A stretch of 64,000 nucleotides of DNA from Bombilactobacillus mellis (GTDB lineage: Bacteria; Bacillota; Bacilli; Lactobacillales; Lactobacillaceae): assembly GCF_000967245.1 (NCBI RefSeq), contig NZ_KQ033877.1, forward strand, positions 686,770 through 750,769, in the 5' to 3' direction. The position numbers and the translations under genes are program-made. This document shows positions 1 to 7,656 of this stretch, piece by piece (position 1 is the first letter of the stretch; every line of letters begins with the position of its first letter). The notes beneath the pieces are model-generated. The model saw only the letters and a list, made by a program, of their open reading frames with translations. It ran no database searches and had not been told where the DNA came from.

Positions 1-45
1 ATTGCCGCTTTACAAAAACAGTCAAGTACTCAAGTTCATCAATAA
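1..45 (+). CDS. rsmB: 3' end of an upstream gene, probably 16S rRNA m5C967 methyltransferase RsmB (partial)
   Basis: The first frame is open from the window edge and ends IAALQKQSSTQVHQ before a TAA at 43-45. RsmB proteins usually finish with a sequence like DGFFIA followed by a short basic tail, and in lactobacilli the fmt-rsmB pair lies directly upstream of stp and pknB. The assignment therefore rests on context and 14 residues. Nothing of the catalytic domain is in the window, so the identification is tentative. Confidence 0.55.
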   Translation: MAALQKQSSTQVHQ

Positions 46-96
46 ATTAGACTGCAGAGTTGAAACTTAGAACAGTTTGGGGAATGGAGTAAAACG

Positions 97-852
97 ATGG
101 ATATTGCTTTTAAAACAGATATTGGACAACAACGGAAAACTAACCAGGATTATGTGCAGTTTTATCGCAATCGCAGTGGAATAGTTTTTGCCGTAGTGGC
201 TGACGGAATGGGCGGACATCGTGGCGGTGGTGTTGCCTCTGATATGGTTGTCAATCATTTTGGGCAGGCCTTTCAAAAAAATAATTCGCAAGATATTCAA
301 GAGGTTTCGCATTGGGCCAATGAAATCCTCACTCTGGAAAATCAACGCGTAGTGGAACTTTCCCAACAGAAAACGGAACTGACAGGTATGGGTACTACCA
401 TTGTTGGTGCTTTTGTTTTTCCTGAAAAAGTACTGGTTTTTAATGTCGGTGATAGCCGCTGTTATCTTTTTAGTCAGCATAAATTACGGCAATTAAGTTT
501 TGATCATTCTTTAGTCAATGAACTTTTAATTTCGGGAGCAATTACGGAACAAGAGGCTAAAAATCATCCTAATAAAAATATCATCACGCAAAGTTTAGGT
601 GTCTCACCAAATGTTAGTCCTACTTTTGGAACTTTTTCTTTGCAAGCGAATGATCAACTGCTTTTATGTAGTGATGGTTTAACCAATATGGTCGATAATG
701 ATCAATTAGCAGCTGTTTTGCAACAAACTTCTACGGCACAGAAAAAATGTGATCTGTTGATTAAAATGGCTAATGAAGCTGGCGGTACCGATAATATTAC
801 TGCCTTAATTATTGATATCCAAGACAATAGTGAGGTGGCCGCCGATGATTAA
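97..852 (+). CDS. stp: PP2C-family Ser/Thr protein phosphatase Stp
   Basis: This is a 251-residue metal-dependent protein phosphatase that reverses phosphorylation by the PASTA kinase encoded next. The PP2C metal-binding motifs are all visible: the N-terminal RKTNQD, VADGMGG at residues 34-40, GTTIVGA, NVGDSR, CSDGL, and GGTDNITALII near the C-terminus. There is no membrane segment, so it is cytosolic. The length is normal for bacterial Stp/PrpC. The ATG has a GGAG-type ribosome site 6 nt upstream. The 3' end overlaps the start of pknB by 8 nt, which suggests translational coupling of the phosphatase with its kinase. Confidence 0.95.
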   Translation: MDIAFKTDIGQQRKTNQDYVQFYRNRSGIVFAVVADGMGGHRGGGVASDMVVNHFGQAFQKNNSQDIQEVSHWANEILTLENQRVVELSQQKTELTGMGTTIVGAFVFPEKVLVFNVGDSRCYLFSQHKLRQLSFDHSLVNELLISGAITEQEAKNHPNKNIITQSLGVSPNVSPTFGTFSLQANDQLLLCSDGLTNMVDNDQLAAVLQQTSTAQKKCDLLIKMANEAGGTDNITALIIDIQDNSEVAADD

Positions 853-2809
853 TAAAGGCGATCTGATCGCTAAGCGTTATTTGATTTTAGACACACTGGG
901 CGAAGGCGGCATGTCTAATGTTTATCTGGCCGAAGATACTTATCTGCACCGCAAAGTGGCTTTAAAGAGTTTACGTGCGGATTTACAAAATGATCAGCAA
1001 ATCAGATTACGTTTTCAACGTGAATCACGGGCAATGAGTAAATTATCCAGTCCCTATATTGTGAATATTTTGGATGTAGGTGATGAAGAGCTTCCTTTTA
1101 TCGTTATGGAATATGTTCCCGGATGCAGCCTTAAAAAGTATATTAAACAGAACTATCCTTTGCCTTACCAGCAAGTAGTAGATTTGATGGAAGAGATTTT
1201 AAAGGGTGTGGCAGTTGCGCATACTCATGGGATTATTCATCGGGATTTAAAACCACAAAATGTGATGATTACTCCGGATCATCATGCTAAGGTAGCTGAT
1301 TTTGGCATTGCTTTATCCCAAGGTGAACAATCTATTACCCAAACAAACTCTACGATGGGCTCAGTTCACTATATGGCTCCGGAGCGGGTACGCGGACAAC
1401 AAGCGAGCATTCAGTCCGATATTTATGCTTTGGGAATTATTCTTTATGAAATGTTAACCAATAAGTTGCCCTTTGATGGCGACACTTCTTTAGCGATTGC
1501 TTTAAAACATTTTAACGAAGCAACCCCCAGTTTAAGGCGGGAGCATCCCGATATTCCTCAAGCCTTAGAAAATGTTGTCTTTAAAGCAACTGCTAAAGAT
1601 TCAAAACAGCGTTATACTAGTGCTTTAGCCATGGCTGCTGATCTGAAAACTACGCTTTCACCTCAGCGGGCGCATGAACCGGTTTTTGTTGCCTTAGCTG
1701 CAGATACTAAGCCAATTGGTAACGATGAAGAAAAGACTAAGGTTATGGCGCAGGTGGCCGATGACAACAAAAACAAAGCTCAAAATAAGCCTGGAAAAAA
1801 ACCTTGGTATCAAAAAAAATGGTTGTGGTTGATAAGTCTTTTGGGAGTAGTTTTAGCAATTATTGGCTTGATTTGGTTAAATGATCGTAAAGAAGTCTCA
1901 GTGCCAGACGTGGCTAATTTAAGCCCGGCCCAAGCACGGGCAGTTTTAGGTAACTCGCAGTTGAAAGCTCAAATTTCCGGCAATGAATATAGTAATCGTG
2001 TGGCGAAGAATAATATTATTCGATCACTGCCGCCTAAAGGCACACACTTAAAATCAGGTTCTGCAGTTAAATTGATCCGGAGTTTGGGACCAAAAAAATA
2101 TTCTGTTCCCAATGTAGTAGGCGATAACTATTATGAAGCCCGGCAAAAGTTAATGCGGGCGGGTTTTAAAGTAAAACGTTCTAATCGTTATTCTGCAGAA
2201 GTTGCAGCTGGGACGATTATTAAGCAATCACCTCAAGCTAAAAAGAAAGTAGTTTTCCGAAAAAAAACGGTACGCTTAACGGTTTCTCTCGGACAAAAGA
2301 ATTATAGTTTTCCTTTAAAAGATTTAACGGGTTATAATTTAAGAGGAGCTCAAGATTATGCTAACGAGGAGGGGTTGCAATTAGTTATCAAAAACATTGC
2401 TTCTAATAGTGTGGATAAGGGAATAGTGATTTCCCAAGCGCCGGCGGCTGGCACTCAAGTACTGCGAGGGTCTACTTTGACTGTGAATATTTCCAGTGGA
2501 AAATTAAACACTAATGAAACTAGTTCCAATACTAATGAATTTAATAATGATTTGACGGGCAATCCGGTTCAAACGGTTACGCGGGTGCTTACGATTCCTT
2601 TTAACGACCAAGATAATCACACTAGCAATCAGGTGCAAATTTATATTAAAGATGCAGCTCACAATTTAAATGAAGTCTATCGTACAATGAATATTGACAG
2701 TTCTACGCAAGTGACTGTTCCCTTTCAGTTAAACAAGGGGCAAATGGGGCAATATCGAATTGTTAATGACGGCAAAGTTGTCGAGACCGGAAATGTAACA
2801 GCAGGTTAA
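845..2809 (+). CDS. pknB: Membrane Ser/Thr protein kinase with PASTA repeats (PknB/PrkC/Stk)
   Basis: The protein has 654 residues. The kinase domain carries a glycine loop GEGGMSNV at 19-26, catalytic Lys41, HRDLKPQN in the catalytic loop, DFGIA and the APERVRGQ segment after the activation loop. A basic stretch and one membrane span (WLWLISLLGVVLAIIGLIWL) sit near residue 330. Outside follow three PASTA repeats that begin with VPDVAN, VPNVVG and FPLKDLTG, then a roughly 100-residue extension. The family senses muropeptides or lipid II and controls cell-wall synthesis and division. The ATG at 845 is preferred to an upstream in-frame start because it has a GAGG site and opens at the canonical NKGDLIAKRY region. 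The start overlaps stp. Confidence 0.95.
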   Translation: MINKGDLIAKRYLILDTLGEGGMSNVYLAEDTYLHRKVALKSLRADLQNDQQIRLRFQRESRAMSKLSSPYIVNILDVGDEELPFIVMEYVPGCSLKKYIKQNYPLPYQQVVDLMEEILKGVAVAHTHGIIHRDLKPQNVMITPDHHAKVADFGIALSQGEQSITQTNSTMGSVHYMAPERVRGQQASIQSDIYALGIILYEMLTNKLPFDGDTSLAIALKHFNEATPSLRREHPDIPQALENVVFKATAKDSKQRYTSALAMAADLKTTLSPQRAHEPVFVALAADTKPIGNDEEKTKVMAQVADDNKNKAQNKPGKKPWYQKKWLWLISLLGVVLAIIGLIWLNDRKEVSVPDVANLSPAQARAVLGNSQLKAQISGNEYSNRVAKNNIIRSLPPKGTHLKSGSAVKLIRSLGPKKYSVPNVVGDNYYEARQKLMRAGFKVKRSNRYSAEVAAGTIIKQSPQAKKKVVFRKKTVRLTVSLGQKNYSFPLKDLTGYNLRGAQDYANEEGLQLVIKNIASNSVDKGIVISQAPAAGTQVLRGSTLTVNISSGKLNTNETSSNTNEFNNDLTGNPVQTVTRVLTIPFNDQDNHTSNQVQIYIKDAAHNLNEVYRTMNIDSSTQVTVPFQLNKGQMGQYRIVNDGKVVETGNVTAG

Positions 2810-2814
2810 ACGTA

Positions 2815-3711
2815 ATGCAAACAGGAAAAATAATTAAATCTAACAGCGGCTTTTATGATGTCCAATTAGCTAATCAAAAGATAATTCGCACCCGCGCCCG
2901 GGGTAATTTTCGTCATCAAAAAATTAAACCGATAGTTGGTGATTGGGTAGAATGTGACCAGGGTTATCTGTTACGGATTAAACCGCGTAAAAATGAAATA
3001 GTGCGTCCCCTCATTGCCAATGTGGACCAGGCCTTAATAGTTATGGCTGCAATCCAGCCGTCTTTTTCCTCTAATTTATTAGATCGATTTTTAGTGATTT
3101 TGGAATCTCAAAGCATTGCACCGCTAATTTATCTTAGTAAAATGGATCTGTTAGACGCAAAGTGCAGCACGGAACTAAAACAACAACTACATTATTATTC
3201 GCAGATCGGTTATCCGGTTTTTTTATCGGAACAACTTAATAATCCGCTAAAGCTCAAACAAGCTTTAGCCCAGCGCGAAACAGTTTTGGCAGGGCAGACT
3301 GGAGCAGGAAAATCAACTTTATTAAACCATTTAATCCCAAATTTAAATTTAGCAACCAACAGCATTTCTAATAGTTTGAATCGCGGCAAGCATACCACCC
3401 GCTTAGTAACTTTATATCCGTTTCAACAGGGGTTAATTGCTGATACCCCAGGTTTTTCGTCTTTGACTTTACAAGCAATTACCCGCGAACAATTGCCGCA
3501 GTTATTTCCGGAATTTAACAAGTTGAGTCTTCACTGTAAATATCGCAGTTGTGTTCATTTAAATGAACCTGATTGTGCAGTAAAACAAGCAGTGGCTGCT
3601 GGCAAAATTTTACCGAGCCGTTATCAGAACTATCAGCAATTTCAAGCAGAAATTGCGCAAAAACGACCAGTTTATTCGAAAAATAACAAAAGGAGTAACT
3701 CAAATAAATGA
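2815..3711 (+). CDS. rsgA: Ribosome small-subunit-dependent GTPase RsgA (YloQ)
   Basis: RsgA checks and matures the 30S subunit and releases late assembly factors on GTP hydrolysis. The 298-residue protein shows the circularly permuted G-motif order diagnostic of the family: SKMDLL (G4) comes first, then GQTGAGKSTLLNHL (G1), HTT (switch) and DTPGF (G3). An N-terminal OB fold precedes these, and a C-terminal zinc site with the pattern C-x4-C-x-H-x5-C follows. The start is 5 nt after pknB, and the stop overlaps the rpe start as ATGA. The stp-pknB-rsgA-rpe order is typical of Firmicutes. Confidence 0.95.
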   Translation: MQTGKIIKSNSGFYDVQLANQKIIRTRARGNFRHQKIKPIVGDWVECDQGYLLRIKPRKNEIVRPLIANVDQALIVMAAIQPSFSSNLLDRFLVILESQSIAPLIYLSKMDLLDAKCSTELKQQLHYYSQIGYPVFLSEQLNNPLKLKQALAQRETVLAGQTGAGKSTLLNHLIPNLNLATNSISNSLNRGKHTTRLVTLYPFQQGLIADTPGFSSLTLQAITREQLPQLFPEFNKLSLHCKYRSCVHLNEPDCAVKQAVAAGKILPSRYQNYQQFQAEIAQKRPVYSKNNKRSNSNK

Positions 3712-4379
3712 CAAATAAATTATTAATTGCACCTTCAATTTTAAGTGCTGATTTTCTCAATTTGCAGCATGAGGTGCAAGTAGCTACTGAAGCGGGGGCA
3801 GATTATTTTCATATTGACCTAATGGATGGTGTTTTTGTCCCGCATTTAACTTTTGGCCCCGATATTATTCAAGCTTTGCGCTCGGTGACCGCAGTACCTT
3901 TAGATGCTCATTTGATGGTGGATCATCCCGAAAACTATGTACAAAGTGTAGTTCAAGCTGGAGCTAATCTAGTTAATATTCATGTTGAAAGTACTCCTCA
4001 TATTTACCGTTTGGTACAGCAGGTGCAGGAATTGGGTGCCCAAGCGGGCGTAGTTATCAATCCTGGTACTAGTGTATCGGCAATTGAAGCAGTTCTACCT
4101 ATCGTGGATAACATTTTGGTAATGACAGTTAATCCCGGTTTTGGGGGCCAGAAATTTATTGCGGCAACGTTGTTCAAGATTCAGCAATTGGCCCGCTTGA
4201 AGCAAAAAAATAATTATCATTATAGTATTGAAGTTGATGGTGGCATCAATGAACAGACGATCCAGCAATGTCAGGCGGCCGGGGCTAATATTTTTGTTGC
4301 GGGGTCATATGTTTTTGGCCATGATATTTCCCAAAGAATTACTAATTTAAAACAGGCGATTATTCATGAAAAAAGTTAA
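3708..4379 (+). CDS. rpe: Ribulose-phosphate 3-epimerase
   Basis: The enzyme interconverts D-ribulose 5-phosphate and D-xylulose 5-phosphate in the pentose phosphate or phosphoketolase pathway. The 223 residues match the whole TIM-barrel family: APSILSADF at the N-terminus, HIDLMDGVFVPHLTFGP with metal ligands, DAHLMV, MTVNPGFGGQ in the phosphate loop and EVDGGIN. The start codon overlaps the rsgA stop by 4 nt, and the end overlaps thiN by 14 nt, so these genes are very likely cotranslated. Nothing is missing. Confidence 0.96.
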   Translation: MTNKLLIAPSILSADFLNLQHEVQVATEAGADYFHIDLMDGVFVPHLTFGPDIIQALRSVTAVPLDAHLMVDHPENYVQSVVQAGANLVNIHVESTPHIYRLVQQVQELGAQAGVVINPGTSVSAIEAVLPIVDNILVMTVNPGFGGQKFIAATLFKIQQLARLKQKNNYHYSIEVDGGINEQTIQQCQAAGANIFVAGSYVFGHDISQRITNLKQAIIHEKS

Positions 4380-5004
4380 TTTACTACTCGGAGGAACAGG
4401 TGCTAATCTCCCTGATTTGTCAAAAGTTGAAGGACCTTGGATTGGGGTGGATCATGGAACAATAACGTTGCTATCTTTAGGCATCACTCCTTTAATTAGT
4501 GTCGGCGATTTTGATTCTTTATCTGCATCAGAACGCCAGCAAATGGAAGCACAAGTGGCTGATATTCGTTACTCCAATCCGATTAAAGATTATACGGATT
4601 CACAAATGGGGCTTCAAATAGCCCTCCAAGATTTAGCGGCAACCAGAGTTGATCTTTACGGCGCCACAGGCGGGCGTCTGGATCATGAACTGATTAATAT
4701 CTTTTTGCCGTTGGATTTGAAGTCAGTAGCAGATATTGCTAAAATTCATTTAATTGATCGGCAAAATGTAATTGATTATTTTGTGCCTGGAAGCTATGAG
4801 CTTCAACATATAGCGGCGATGAAATACTTGGGTTTCTTTAATCTGACACCGGTAAAACAGTTAGTCATTGCTGATGCCAAGTATCCGCTAGCGCCCACTG
4901 ATTTCAAGCGCCCGGTTTGCTTGGCCAGTAATGAATTTATTCATTCTACGGTTAATTTTTCTTTTCAAAGTGGAATTATGGCAGCCATTCAAAGTCGTGA
5001 TTAG
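4366..5004 (+). CDS. thiN: Thiamine pyrophosphokinase
   Basis: The enzyme transfers pyrophosphate from ATP to thiamine, making the cofactor thiamine diphosphate. Diagnostic motifs in the 212 residues are GVDHGT, GDFDS with catalytic aspartates, KDYTDSQMGL, and GATGGRLDHEL, followed by the C-terminal thiamine-binding beta-sandwich. The length equals that of YloS/ThiN proteins. The start lies inside rpe, a 14-nt overlap. It is the last gene of the stp operon, because a strong hairpin terminator follows within 60 nt. Confidence 0.94.
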   Translation: MKKVNLLLGGTGANLPDLSKVEGPWIGVDHGTITLLSLGITPLISVGDFDSLSASERQQMEAQVADIRYSNPIKDYTDSQMGLQIALQDLAATRVDLYGATGGRLDHELINIFLPLDLKSVADIAKIHLIDRQNVIDYFVPGSYELQHIAAMKYLGFFNLTPVKQLVIADAKYPLAPTDFKRPVCLASNEFIHSTVNFSFQSGIMAAIQSRD

Positions 5005-5060
5005 TAAAATAAAAGAGCAAGTCATCAGTCCGCTTTGTTTTCGGAATTTATCTTGTTATT

Positions 5061-5099
5061 AAAAAGGCAGCTAACTGCAGTTAGCCGCCTTTTATTTTT
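5061..5099. terminator. Bidirectional intrinsic terminator between thiN and rpmB
   Basis: The hairpin pairs AAAAGGC plus GCTAAC with GTTAGC plus GCCTTTT around a TGCA loop, interrupted by one mismatch. A-rich and T-rich flanks on both sides let it end transcription from thiN on the + strand and from rpmB on the - strand. Confidence 0.85.
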
Positions 5100-5105
5100 A
5101 ATTAT

Positions 5106-5291
5106 TTAGACACGTGTCACTTTACCAGATTTTAAAGCTCTGGCGGAAACCCAAACTCTTTTAGGTTTGCCATCAACCAGAATCCGTACCTTTTGTAAAT
5201 TAGCTTTCCAAGAGCGCCGTGATGAATTCAAAGCATGGGAACGCTTATTACCAAAGCGAGTTCTGCGTCCAGTGATAATATCTTTTGCCAT
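5106..5291 (-). CDS. rpmB: 50S ribosomal protein L28
   Basis: This is a 61-residue basic protein of the large ribosomal subunit. It begins [20 protein letters not shown] and ends with [14 protein letters not shown], both conserved in the family. The start at 5291 is fixed by a near-perfect AAGGAGG site 8-9 nt upstream; a longer in-frame extension further upstream is not credible. The cysteine pairs of zinc-binding L28 forms are absent, so this is the C-minus type. It is transcribed divergently from the asp23-like gene. Confidence 0.96.
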   Translation of the reverse strand: MAKDIITGRRTRFGNKRSHALNSSRRSWKANLQKVRILVDGKPKRVWVSARALKSGKVTRV

Positions 5292-5393
5292 GGGACAAAA
5301 CCTCCTTGTCCGCCATAAAATTTCTTTTGATGAACACTTAAATATGTTAACATCTACATTAAGAGAAAGCAAGCAGAAATAAAGTAAATTTAC

Positions 5394-5435
5394 TTGACAG
5401 TTTTTCGCTGCTTTCGCCATTAAATATGCTATGAT
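5394..5435 (+). promoter_or_regulatory. Probable promoter of the asp23-fakA operon
   Basis: A TTGACA lies at 5394-5399 and an extended -10 of the form TGCTATGAT lies at 5427-5435, about 30 nt apart, which is too far for one standard promoter. Most likely the extended -10 works alone, and the TTGACA may belong to a second, weaker start. The position between the divergent rpmB and asp23 genes supports a promoter here. Confidence 0.45.
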
Positions 5436-5475
5436 AAAATCTGAGTATGATATGTAAAGAATCGGGGTGTTATTT

Positions 5476-5841
5476 TTGGCAGTATCTATTAAGACAAAAT
5501 ATGGTAATATTGAAATTTCTAATGAAGTAATTGCGTCGGTAGTGGGATGTGCGGCCACGGATATTTACGGGATTGTTGGAATGGCCAGCAAAAACCAAAT
5601 CCGTGATGGCTTTAATGATATTTTGAAACGCGAGAATTACGCTAAAGGTGTTGTTGTCCGCCAAACCGAAACTGGGACGGTTGTTGATGTTTATATTATT
5701 GTTGGATACGGCGTCAAAATTTCTGAAGTTTGCCGCAATGTGCAAAGTAAAGTAAAGTATAGTCTGGAAACTCTCCTTGGTGCACCTACTGCTCATGTCA
5801 ATGTCTACGTGCAAGGTGTTAAAATTTTAGAGGAAGATTAA
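5476..5841 (+). CDS. Asp23/Gls24 family envelope-stress protein (YloU type)
   Basis: This is a 121-residue Asp23/Gls24-family protein ([20 protein letters not shown] onward, with [14 protein letters not shown] in the middle). Family members form a membrane-associated network linked to cell-envelope homeostasis, but the molecular role is not settled. The TTG at 5476 is chosen because GGGGTG lies 6 nt upstream and the protein then starts exactly as relatives do. It sits 16 nt before fakA, the conserved neighbour of this small family in Firmicutes. Confidence 0.9.
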   Translation: MAVSIKTKYGNIEISNEVIASVVGCAATDIYGIVGMASKNQIRDGFNDILKRENYAKGVVVRQTETGTVVDVYIIVGYGVKISEVCRNVQSKVKYSLETLLGAPTAHVNVYVQGVKILEED

Positions 5842-5857
5842 TTGGAGGAAAACCCAG

Positions 5858-7522
5858 TTGTCAATTAAATTAATTACTAATACTGAATTCAAAGATATGA
5901 TTCGGATGGGTTCACACCGTCTGGGGCAAAATGCCAAATTTGTGAATTCTTTAAATGTTTTTCCAGTGCCTGATGGTGACACGGGAACTAATATGAATTT
6001 AACTTTTCAATCCGGCTACCAGGCAGTTAATGAATCAACTGCTACTGGAGTGGGTGAGTTAGCCCAAGCTTTAGCCAAAGGCTTATTAATGGGAGCTCGC
6101 GGGAATTCGGGAGTAATAACTTCGCAGATTTTCCGGGGCTTTGGTAAAAGTATTGTACAGTTGGAAACTTTAACTGCGCAGGATTTTGCGCAAGCTTTAA
6201 CTGCTGGAGTGCAGACAGCTTATAAAGCCGTGATGAAACCAGTGGAAGGTACAATTTTGACAGTGGCTAAAGGTGCCAGCCAAGCGGCAATGAGGGTAGC
6301 CGAAACTGATGACGATTTGACTGAAGTAATGCGGGCTGCTGTCAGTGGTGCTAAAAAAGCCTTAGCCTCGACTCCGGATTTACTGCCTGTTTTAAAAGAA
6401 GTGGGCGTTGTTGATTCTGGCGGTCAAGGTTTAGTTTTTATTTATGAAGGCTTTTTAAAAGCTTTAGGTGGTAATTTAGAAGAGGGTAATCAATTTCAGC
6501 CCGATGAAAATGAAATGGATGAAATGTTAAATGCTGTGCATCATCAAGCTGTCCAAAATCAATTTAGTAATGATGATATTCAAAATGGTTTTTGTACAGA
6601 GATGATGGTGACTTTAGGTCAAGATGCAACGACTTCAGATACTTTTAATTATGATGACTTTCGCAATTATCTTGATCAAATTGGGGATTCTCTGCTAGTT
6701 GTAGCTGATGATGAAGTAGTTAAAGTCCATGTTCATACGCAACATCCTCAAAAAGTGTTTACTTATGGCCGCCGCTATGGAGCTTTAGCTAAAATAAAGA
6801 TCGATAATATGCGTATTCAGCACGAAACGATTGTTGAAGAACAACCGCAGAGTGCACAACCGCAGATTGATTACGGCATCATTGCTGTAGCTTCCGGAGC
6901 TGGTCTGGAGAAATTATTTAAAAGCTTAGGCGTGACTACAATTATCAGTGGGGGCCAAACTATGAATCCTTCCACACAAGATATTGTTGAGGCCATTGAA
7001 AAAAGTAATGCTCAGCGTGTTTTAGTGTTGCCAAATAACGGAAATATTGTGATGGCGGCTAAACAAGCGCAACAGCTAGTAAAAGTGCCGACGGCTATTA
7101 TCCCCAGCAAATCTATTGCCCAAGGTATGACGGCATTACTATCTTTTGATATGACCGCTGATTTAAATCAGAATCAAGAAAACATGACAGCAGCTTTAGA
7201 GACGGTGAAGAGTGGTCAAATAACTACTGCTATCAGAGATAGTGAAATTGGCACTCTTAAAATTACCAAGGGTGACCTGATTGGTTTAGTTGATGGTGAC
7301 ATTGTTGTCAGTGGCCAAGACGTAGTGCAAGTTAGTCAAGATTTAGTAGCAAAAATGGTTGATAGCGATAGTGAAGTTGTCACCATTCTAGTCGGTGCAG
7401 ATGGAAATGAAAGCCAGGCACAGCAGATTTCTGAGCAAATTGCAGCGACTTTTCCAGATTTGGAAACAGAAATCCATGCCGGAGATCAACCAATTTATCC
7501 TTATTTGATTGCGGTAGAATAA
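5858..7522 (+). CDS. fakA: Fatty acid kinase subunit FakA (DAK/DhaL domain, YloV)
   Basis: FakA phosphorylates fatty acids presented by a FakB (DegV-type) partner, feeding exogenous acyl chains to PlsX/PlsY. The 554 residues open with a DhaL-type nucleotide domain: PVPDGDTGTNM near 37-46 carries the Mg-binding aspartates, then ARGNSGVI. A middle domain and a C-terminal DegV-like half (GIIAVASGAGLEKL, then MNPSTQDIVEAIE) follow. The TTG start has GGAGG 9 nt upstream. No FakB is encoded in this window, although plsX and acpP lie only 2 kb downstream in the same lipid pathway. Confidence 0.92.
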   Translation: MSIKLITNTEFKDMIRMGSHRLGQNAKFVNSLNVFPVPDGDTGTNMNLTFQSGYQAVNESTATGVGELAQALAKGLLMGARGNSGVITSQIFRGFGKSIVQLETLTAQDFAQALTAGVQTAYKAVMKPVEGTILTVAKGASQAAMRVAETDDDLTEVMRAAVSGAKKALASTPDLLPVLKEVGVVDSGGQGLVFIYEGFLKALGGNLEEGNQFQPDENEMDEMLNAVHHQAVQNQFSNDDIQNGFCTEMMVTLGQDATTSDTFNYDDFRNYLDQIGDSLLVVADDEVVKVHVHTQHPQKVFTYGRRYGALAKIKIDNMRIQHETIVEEQPQSAQPQIDYGIIAVASGAGLEKLFKSLGVTTIISGGQTMNPSTQDIVEAIEKSNAQRVLVLPNNGNIVMAAKQAQQLVKVPTAIIPSKSIAQGMTALLSFDMTADLNQNQENMTAALETVKSGQITTAIRDSEIGTLKITKGDLIGLVDGDIVVSGQDVVQVSQDLVAKMVDSDSEVVTILVGADGNESQAQQISEQIAATFPDLETEIHAGDQPIYPYLIAVE

Positions 7523-7573
7523 AATAGTATGTATTGAAAAGAGCTTTTTCAAAACTCTGTATTTTTATATTAG

Positions 7574-7608
7574 AAGGCTGGGATGGTTTTATTGTCGCAG
7601 CCTTTTTT
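7574..7608 (+). terminator. Intrinsic terminator between fakA and recG
   Basis: AAGGCTG at 7574-7580 pairs with CAGCCTT at 7598-7604 across a 17-nt loop and is followed by further T residues. It lies inside an open in-frame extension upstream of recG, which is one reason to reject that extension as coding. Confidence 0.65.
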
Positions 7609-7656
7609 ATAGTACGAAAAATAAAAGCAAACTTTTCATTAAAGCAGGTTAAAAAT

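Noticed and set aside
5292-5558. Long upstream extension of L28 on the - strand
   Set aside because: It would overlap the asp23 gene and its promoter; the 61-residue form is complete.
7534-7656. 41-residue N-terminal extension of RecG
   Set aside because: It runs through a terminator hairpin and has no ribosome site; the start at 7657 matches the family.
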